Shown here in pieces: positions 57,997-64,000 of a stretch of 64,000 nt of DNA. Source of the DNA: Gymnogyps californianus (lineage: Eukaryota; Chordata; Aves; Accipitriformes; Cathartidae); contig NC_059473.1 of the NCBI RefSeq assembly GCF_018139145.2, positions 1,302,001-1,366,000 on the forward strand. The letters run 5' to 3'. Position 1 is the stretch's first letter; each line of letters starts with the position of its first letter. The position numbers and the translations under genes are program-made. The notes under the pieces are model-generated. The model was not told the origin of the DNA and made no database searches. It saw nothing but the letters and a program-made list of their open reading frames with translations.

Positions 57997-60900
57997 CTGC
58001 AAAGGCAAAAGCGGGGGAGGTTTTCAGGGAACCCCAGGGATGCGGGGGTCCGTGTCGTTCCCCCCCCCCCCAATGGAATTGGATCCATACGGATGCTATG
58101 CACCTAGTTTTGGGACCCGGCACCCGAAAAAAAAAAAAACCACGAAGCAAGGACAGGTTTTGCACCCCGCCGCACTTACAAGGGTGACGTTTTGACGTAG
58201 GTGACGTTGCCGGCGGGCTGGGGGCACTGGGGGCTGACGCACTGGAAGCCCCCCCCCGTGTTGATGCAGGTGGTCCCCCTCGTGCAGTTATCCTGGGACA
58301 GGGCGCACTCATCGATGTCTGCAAAACAGGGGCGGGCAGCGGGTCAAGCTCACCGGGGACCTCCAACCGACCCCGTTGAAGGGTTCCTTTTGGCGGAAAA
58401 TAGGCAAAAGCACCTTGAAGTGGTGATCAAAAAAGTATGAGAGTGCGGCTGAAAACACCTAAATCGCCTAAAATCCCGTTCTGGGCCTGCTCTCCTCTCC
58501 CCGAGCTCTGCCCTGGGCCAGCAAGGGTTAACGGCAGCGCTCCCACAGCAGGAGGGCAGCTTATTTTCCTAACTTTCTGCTAAGTTGTTTGCAAACACCA
58601 GCTCTTTTTATTTACTAAACACTTATGTAGCCACTGAGATACCCGGCAATAAAACCAGGAGCTTTGAATGCAGATACTTGCTGGGAGCTTTAGCACGATG
58701 CTGTGAAACATGCAGAAAAGGGGAGAAAAGGCGAACAGCCTGAGTTTTCTCACCCTGAGCTGCAATAATCAACACTTCCTAGCCCAAAAAAGAAAAAATC
58801 CCTGTTTTTTTCAGGAGGAGACTTTCACACGAGCAGTTCTGGCCACCCACCATCCCTACCCGCTGCCGCTTTGCTTTGCTCTCCACCGGCGCCCCGACTC
58901 CCCTGCTTTTGGAGGAGAAGCTGCCGGCCTCCGAGCTGACCCCTTGCCGCCTAATTCTTGGTTTTTAACGCCATTTCTCTTTCTTCTCGGGGATGCCCCG
59001 TTCACAGGGGACAGCTCCACCAGCCGCGGCGGGGGCTCTCGTGCTCTTTTTCGGCGAGGCGCAGCCCCAAAGCATCGCGGCGGGTTCGCCAGCGCTTGGA
59101 CCTCCATCATTTTCCTCCCCTCCGCACCCAGCCTGGGAACCACCTCCCTGGGCAAACCCGCCGAGATTCCCGCCGGCAGAAACGCTTGCAAACGAGGAGG
59201 AAAACAAAAAGGGGACGAAATAAAAAAGCCATCGCGCAAGTTGGGGGGGAAAAAGTGGCAAAAGTGGTTTCCAGCCTCTCCCCCCCACCCCGCTGCCCCT
59301 CACCTTCGCAGCTCTTGCCGTCGCCCAGGAGGACGTACCCGCCGGGGCAGGCGCAGCGGTAGGAACCGGGGAGGTTGACGCAGGCGTGGGCGCAGAGCCG
59401 GGGACCCCCCTCCCGCTTGTACACCTCGCACTCGTTGAGGTCTGCGGAGAGACGAGGGGAGCGGGTGCACGGCCGAGACCCCGCAGCCCACCCCGTCGTC
59501 CCCCCCGTTCCCCTCCCCGTCCCGGCTCACCCTGGCAGAGGCCGTTGGCGGCCGTGCCGCTCATGTGGAAGCCGGGCTCGCAGCTGCAGTGCTGGGTCCG
59601 GTCAATCTGGGCGCAGCGGGGCTGGCGACTGAACGCTGGGTCGTCCGTGACGCTCCAGGCGGGGGGAGCTGGGGGGGGGGGTACACCGCGGGATGAGGTG
59701 GGGTACCGAAATGTGCCCGAAGGGTGGCGGGTCACCCACCCTGGCGGCGTGTGGGGGGGGTTGTGTGTGTCACCCACCCGTCTGTGCCTGGTACTGGCAG
59801 GTGGCTCCAGTCCACTGCTGGGGACAGAGGCACTTATACTGGTTCAGCCCCTCCAGGCACGTCCCGCCGTTCTGGCAGGGGCTGCTCGAGCACTCGCTGA
59901 TCTCTGCAAAATAGCCACATTTTTTTATCTTATCGTATCGTATCGTATCGTATCGTATCTTATCTTATCTTATCTTATCATATCATTTGGGAAGCCAGCC
60001 ACAGGACCACCACACGCACCGGGCCACTTTGGTACCCCACAGCACGTTATAACCATTTCTTTTGCCGAACTCAGACGCCGGCAGTTTCCGATGCTGCGGC
60101 TCTGCCCCGCTGCAATGGTTTGCTAGCTGATGCCTTTTCCCCTCCTCTCCGCTGCTGAGCTGCAGGTGAGGCTCCAGCTGTAATTTCCAGCTTTCCTTGA
60201 GGATGACAAACCCCAAATCCCCGGCCGCAGCATCCCTGGGATGTTGGCTAGCTGGGACTCAGGGACGGCCACAATACCTCCCCGTTTGGTGGACCCCCAT
60301 CACACCCCTCCGTGTTTAAACAAACCCAAATTGCATCCCCCTCTTGCAAATGACTTCCGCGGGCACGAAGCAGCCCTACAACCGCGGCCGCTCGCCCGGC
60401 AGCCCTGCCGTAGGCAGCCCAGAGCAGTTACCTGCGCAGCGGGGCTCCTGCCCGGTCCAGCTGCCGTTGGCCTGGCACGTCCGCGTGCTGGAGCCCAGGA
60501 GCTGGAATCCCGGGTCGCAGGTGAAGTGAACCTCATGCTCCACCAAATACTTGGTGCCAAACTTCCTCCCGTCCGCGGGGGCTTGCAGGGCAGGGCAGGA
60601 GGCTGCAAGAACACCGCGGGGAAGAGGCGGGGGGGGGTGTCAGCGTTCAGGCGGGTGCTTTGGGGGAGCACCGCCTTATCTTTCCTGTCCCTGACTCTAC
60701 CTGAGCCACGGTTCACCCAGTTCCTCTGAGAGCTCTTCTTTAACTGTTATTTTACTCGAATATTGGCCTGCTGAGGTTAATCGGTAACACCCAGCCCCAC
60801 AGTGAAAGCCCAGCAGGGATGCTGGGGCTGAGCATCACCGGCAAGGGGTTCGGTGGCATTTTTGCCAGCCCTCTCATGCTCCCAGCACAGGACTGCGGCT

Positions 60901-62794
60901 CTTTTGCGGGAGACATGGTTTTCCAGCCCACTCGCCTCCAGCGCTTTGCCAGGAGCTCTCTGCTTTGCAGCTAAGGGCTTTTGAGCCTCCCCACCTCTTA
61001 CCAGGCTGGAGAAGTCCTCGAATTCACAAGCACGAGTTGCCGACACGGATACAGGTATCTCCCTCCGTGGAGATGCCCAGACCTCGGCCCGTCACAGCCC
61101 CGAGCATCCCGACCTGCCCACCCCGGTGTCCTCCAAGGCCATAAAAGCAACTGGTGGGACGCAGGGAGGACTCACCGGCCGGCGGCTCGGGGGCGGCTTT
61201 GGTCAGGGAGGCGTGCAGGGTGCTCAGCCGGCTCTTCATCGCGCGGAGGCCCTCGGCGAAGCGCGTCTCCTGCCCCTTCAGCAGCTGCTGCATCTGCCGG
61301 ATGGCGCCAGGAGCTGCTGCCTGCTGAGGCAGCTCTGCGGGGACACGGGGGGGACGGGGGGCGGCCACTCAGCGGGGGGGACATCGCTCCGGCCCCCACG
61401 CTGCCGCGCCACCCGGGCACCCAACCTGCTGCACGCAGCCTGCCCCGGCCGCGCGGGGATGCTCGTGCAGGAGCTCTGCAGCATCAAAGGTCCCCTGAGG
61501 TATCTGATTTTTTTTTTTTTTTCCCCCCGTTTACCCAGATGCAGGAGGTTTTTTTAGCCTGTGCGAGAAGTCCTTAGCTCAGGCGTGCTCTCCTACATCT
61601 AAATGGGTAACGCAGTGCTACGAGCAGGGCTGTAATCACTTTGTTAGCCCTGGGAGAGATGCCATAACTCATGTTTCATCCTGCTGGAGCTAGAGCCCTG
61701 TCCCACTTCCACATTACAAAATAAGAGGAAAACAGCTGTCTTGTGAGTTCTGCTGGGGCCAGGAACACTGGTGGGACTCCTGCCTGCAAACCGATCGCTA
61801 CCACGGGACTGACTCATGCAGGAGACGGGCATCGTTATTATAGGTTTCCTGCAGAATTGACTTAAAACCGAAGAAAAAGAGCAAGGGCTGAGCAAAGCCA
61901 AGCCAGTTTTAGAGCTCAGAGATTCGCAGAGCGCGTCGGGGAGAGAGCACACAGGGTCTGGTCTGGGCGGCACGAGGCTGGGGGCGAACGAGCTCTGGGA
62001 AAGTGAGCAGGGCTGCTGGGCACCGGCCCACTGGCCCAAGGGATTTCTTTTCCCCCCGCAGCCACGCTGTGCAGGGGTGAAGTTATTCTCGTTCCCAAAT
62101 AGCTACTGAGGGTTTACAAAGAAGAAAGAAAAGCCAGCCCAAGCGGCGTGCTGTCCTCTGCTTCCCTTCGTGCAGTTTTGGGGGGTCACGGGCTGCCGGC
62201 AGGGATGAGCCGGTCTCTGCCTGCAGCTCTGGGGTGCCCCGCGCCAAGAGGAAGGGAGGCAAAAGCAAATAGATGCCTAGCATGTCGCTCGCTTTAATAA
62301 ACAGCTCTTTGTTAGGGCTGGTTTTAACTTCAGGAGCCAGCGTGAGCTTCCCCGCGGGATGCTGAACCGTAGCAAACGCCTGCTCTCCCATAAAACCGGG
62401 AGGATTCTGTGCTCCCGGTGTACTCGGTGGCGACTTCAGGTGTGGGGAAAGAAGGAAAAAGAGAGTCCAAAAGAAACCGGGCCCGGTTTAAGCCCTGCTT
62501 AAGCTCTCCCCCCCCCGGCTTTGCCCACCTGTTTGCTGGGGCCAGGGCAGGAGCGAGCTCTGCGCAGCCAGGCTGTAAGGGCGGGCAGACACACAGCGCA
62601 CCGGCACTGGGGGGGGAGGAAAGAGGAGACCTTTCCCCCCCCGCAAAGCCTTTCCCAGGGGGGCCCCCCCCTCCCTGCCGCCCCCCCTCCCTCCGGTCCC
62701 CCCCGCTCACCTGGGGCGCCGGCGCCGCCGGGAGCAACAGCAGCAGCGGCGGCAGCAGCAGCAGCAGCGGGAGGCGGCACCGCTCCCCCGGCAT
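57624..62794 (-). CDS. FBLN7: FBLN7, fibulin-7 (complete but with apparent 1-nt deletion)
   Basis: Secreted extracellular-matrix glycoprotein of the fibulin family, a cell-adhesion protein first known from tooth and cartilage. Eight exons: 62711-62794, 61176-61334, 60432-60602, 59778-59903, 59531-59668, 59304-59441, 58180-58318, 57624-57996. About 442 residues (human 439). Order: leucine-rich signal peptide 1-25; coiled coil in exon 2 (MQQLLKGQETRFAEGLR); sushi domain with four cysteines (82-138); six-cysteine EGF (139-180); partial EGF-like segment; two calcium-binding EGFs (DLNEC with CVNLPGSYRC, and DIDEC with CINTGGGFQC); fibulin-type C-terminal module ending VSKITVFVSAYEF. Exon 2 is one base short: its first codons continue exon 1 (SCLSRQQLL), but the coiled coil and exon 3 are in another frame. 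Everything else is intact, so a sequence error is the simplest explanation. Confidence 0.95.
58180..58318 (-). CDS. FBLN7: FBLN7 coding exon 7 (second calcium-binding EGF)
   Basis: Residues 273-319, DIDECALSQDNCTRGTTC then INTGGGFQCVSPQCP and GNVTYVKTSP. Acceptor TTTGCAG, donor GTAAGT. Confidence 0.95.
59304..59441 (-). CDS. FBLN7: FBLN7 coding exon 6 (first calcium-binding EGF)
   Basis: Residues 227-272, DLNECEVYKREGGPRLC, CVNLPGSYRCACPGGY and GDGKSCE. It contains the Asn hydroxylation pattern CxNxxxxYxC. Acceptor CCGCAG, donor GTGAGG. Confidence 0.95.
59531..59668 (-). CDS. FBLN7: FBLN7 coding exon 5 (partial EGF-like segment)
   Basis: Residues 181-226, APPAWSVTDDPAFSRQPRCA then QHCSCEPGFHMSGTAANGLC, a degenerate EGF-like segment as in human. 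The acceptor lies after a C-rich tract; donor GTGAGC. Confidence 0.93.
59778..59903 (-). CDS. FBLN7: FBLN7 coding exon 4 (EGF domain)
   Basis: Residues 139-180, ISECSSSPCQNGGTCLEG then NQYKCLCPQQWTGATCQY, with all six cysteines. Acceptor TTTGCAG, donor GTGGGT. Confidence 0.95.
59926..59985. repeat. Pentanucleotide microsatellite (TATCK)12
   Basis: Twelve 5-bp units: TATCT, five TATCG, four TATCT, two TATCA. It starts 23 bp upstream of the FBLN7 exon 4 acceptor, where branch point and pyrimidine tract are expected. Confidence 0.96.
60432..60602 (-). CDS. FBLN7: FBLN7 coding exon 3 (sushi/CCP domain)
   Basis: Residues 82-138. SCPALQAPADGRKFGTKYLV, then EHEVHFTCDPGFQLLG and GSWTGQEPRC; four cysteines and the conserved tryptophan. 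Acceptor CTTGCAG, donor GTAACT. Confidence 0.95.
61176..61334 (-). CDS. FBLN7: FBLN7 coding exon 2 (coiled coil), apparent frameshift
   Basis: 159 nt where 160 are needed for phase. The 5' part reads SCLSRQQLL in the frame of exon 1; from about 61307 the homology continues as AIRQMQQLLKGQETRF one frame away. Unshifted, exon 1's frame hits a TGA within ten codons of the break. Acceptor CCGCAG, donor GTGAGT. Confidence 0.9.
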
Positions 62795-63260
62795 GGTCCG
62801 GCGGCCGGCGCGGTTCTCCTCCGCCGAGGAAGGGTTCTCCCGGTCGCCGGCAACCGCCTCTCCCCGCCCCGGCTTGCGAGCGAACTCTCCCTCCCACGCC
62901 GCCCCCGCCCCACGCGCGGCCACGCTCCCCCGTGGAGCAGGACGCGGCTCTCCCCCCATTCCCCACCCCACGGCGGGGGAGGACGGCGCTTCCCCGCCCC
63001 GGGGAACCGGGTCCCCCCGCCCCGGCTCTTCCCCCCCCCCCCACGCCGCTCGGGGCAGCCGGCCGCAGAGCTCCCCCCTGCCCCAGGGCTGCGGGGAACC
63101 CCCCTATCTATCGCCCCCCCCCCCTTTTCCGGGGTGGGGGGGGGGATGCTGGGAGCATCCCGGCCGCCACCGCCGCATCCCCTTGGGACAGCTCTCAGTG
63201 CTCTGCCCCGCGGCCAGCATCCCCCGGCGTAGCCCCCAGCCCTCTTACCACCCTGCACGG
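62700..63260 (-). promoter_or_regulatory. FBLN7 CpG-rich promoter region (probable)
   Basis: GC-rich sequence covering FBLN7 exon 1 and about 450 bp upstream, with long C runs on the plus strand (for example around 63113-63125), giving G runs on the FBLN7 strand. No TATA box seen. Confidence 0.55.
62711..62794 (-). CDS. FBLN7: FBLN7 coding exon 1 (signal peptide)
   Basis: Residues 1-28. MPGERCRLPLLLLLPP, then further leucines and PAAPAPQ. The ATG has A at -3. Donor GTGAGC in phase 0. Confidence 0.92.
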
Positions 63261-64000
63261 CCCCCCGCAAAGCAAACGCTCAACAACAACACCCCCCCCC
63301 CGCCCCCCCTTGGCACCACGCTCTCCTGCGGTGTTTTGGGGGGGTCTTTGGGGTTTTTTTGGGTGTTTTCTCCCGCTGCCGGGATGAGCGAGCACCGTGC
63401 AGGGGCTCACCGCCAGCCCCTACCTCCCCCCCCCCCCCCCGCTACCGGCTGGGCCCCTTTCCGCAGCCCCGGCACCCCTTCTTTAGCCCTACACCCCCTT
63501 CTCCAGCCCTTGCACCTCCTCTCCAGCCCCTGCACCCCCTTTCTCCAGCCCCTGCACCCCCGCAGGAGAGGCGAGAGGCGGGCGGGCGGTACGCGGGGTC
63601 CCGGCTCCATCTGCTGGGCACGGTCAGGCGGCCGGTTGCCGTAGAGCAGCCCCTGCTACGGAAAGAGCAGAAATTCCCCCCAAAACGGAGAAGAGACAGC
63701 GGGGAAGGGCCAGGCCATCGCAGGGTGGCTTCATCCCTCCCAGGAGCTCGCCCCCCCCCGCCCCGCCGCCTCTTACAGACTCCAGTTTCCCCATCGTTGC
63801 AACAGGACCGACGGTTTTCTCGGCACACGGCCGGGACAGATGGAAACCCGCCGGCTGGGAGAAGGGGATTTCGGGGCGCCCGCCGTTCCCGTCAGGGCTC
63901 CGCTCGCGCATGTGGATGGGGACGCCTCGCAGCGTGAAATCCCCCAGCGGGCTGTGTCAGCAGGGGCCCAGATCATCCACAGGGTTGCCCGTGGCAAAAG
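63261..64000. other. GC-rich flank upstream of FBLN7, no gene recognised
   Basis: Contains poly-C tracts and a short CCCCTGCACC-type tandem repeat at about 63467-63560. No open frame resembles a known protein, and no exon of TMEM87B, the expected human neighbour, was recognised. Confidence 0.5.

Noticed and set aside
63624..63997. Minus-strand frames at the right edge as a possible exon of the next gene
   Set aside because: No similarity to a known protein, and GC-rich sequence produces such frames by chance.

Overview
The window is vertebrate nuclear DNA, most likely from a bird. It contains multi-exon genes with GT-AG introns, CpG-island promoters, very few interspersed repeats and a CR1-type LINE fragment (about 14.71-14.83 kb). 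I recognise three genes by protein similarity (NAPB, ZC3H6, FBLN7). A fourth long gene belongs to the alpha-catenin/vinculin superfamily, and I cannot match it to a named human gene. The species is inferred, not proven.

Layout. 0.3-6.4 kb (minus): the first six coding exons of NAPB (beta-SNAP); the rest lies off the left edge. 6.5-7.76 kb: a decamer-based minisatellite directly upstream of the NAPB start codon. 8.6-9.7 kb: a CpG island with ZNF143-, RFX- and YY1-like motifs, the likely promoter of the next gene. 10.04-17.70 kb (plus): the alpha-catenin/vinculin-like gene, seven coding exons and about 1471 codons, 1084 of them in one 3.25-kb exon. 17.7-21.2 kb: convergent intergenic DNA. 21.2-49.8 kb (minus): complete ZC3H6, 12 coding exons and 1192 codons, with a U12-type AT-AC intron between zinc fingers 2 and 3 and an 11.8-kb first intron. 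49.8-51.05 kb: its CpG island. 51-56.4 kb: GC-rich DNA without a recognisable gene. 57.6-62.8 kb (minus): complete FBLN7, eight coding exons, with an apparent one-base deletion in exon 2. 62.8-64.0 kb: its CpG-rich upstream flank.

The genes do not form one pathway. NAPB acts in SNARE recycling, the catenin/vinculin-like protein should act at actin-linked adhesion structures, ZC3H6 is a nuclear CCCH zinc-finger protein, and FBLN7 is a secreted matrix glycoprotein. ZC3H6 and FBLN7 are close neighbours in human (2q13) while NAPB is on 20p, so an evolutionary breakpoint lies between NAPB and ZC3H6, which is where the unnamed catenin/vinculin-like gene sits. That gene is the best candidate here for something poorly described. 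Exon boundaries were placed by hand from splice signals, reading frame and remembered homologues; no alignment was run.
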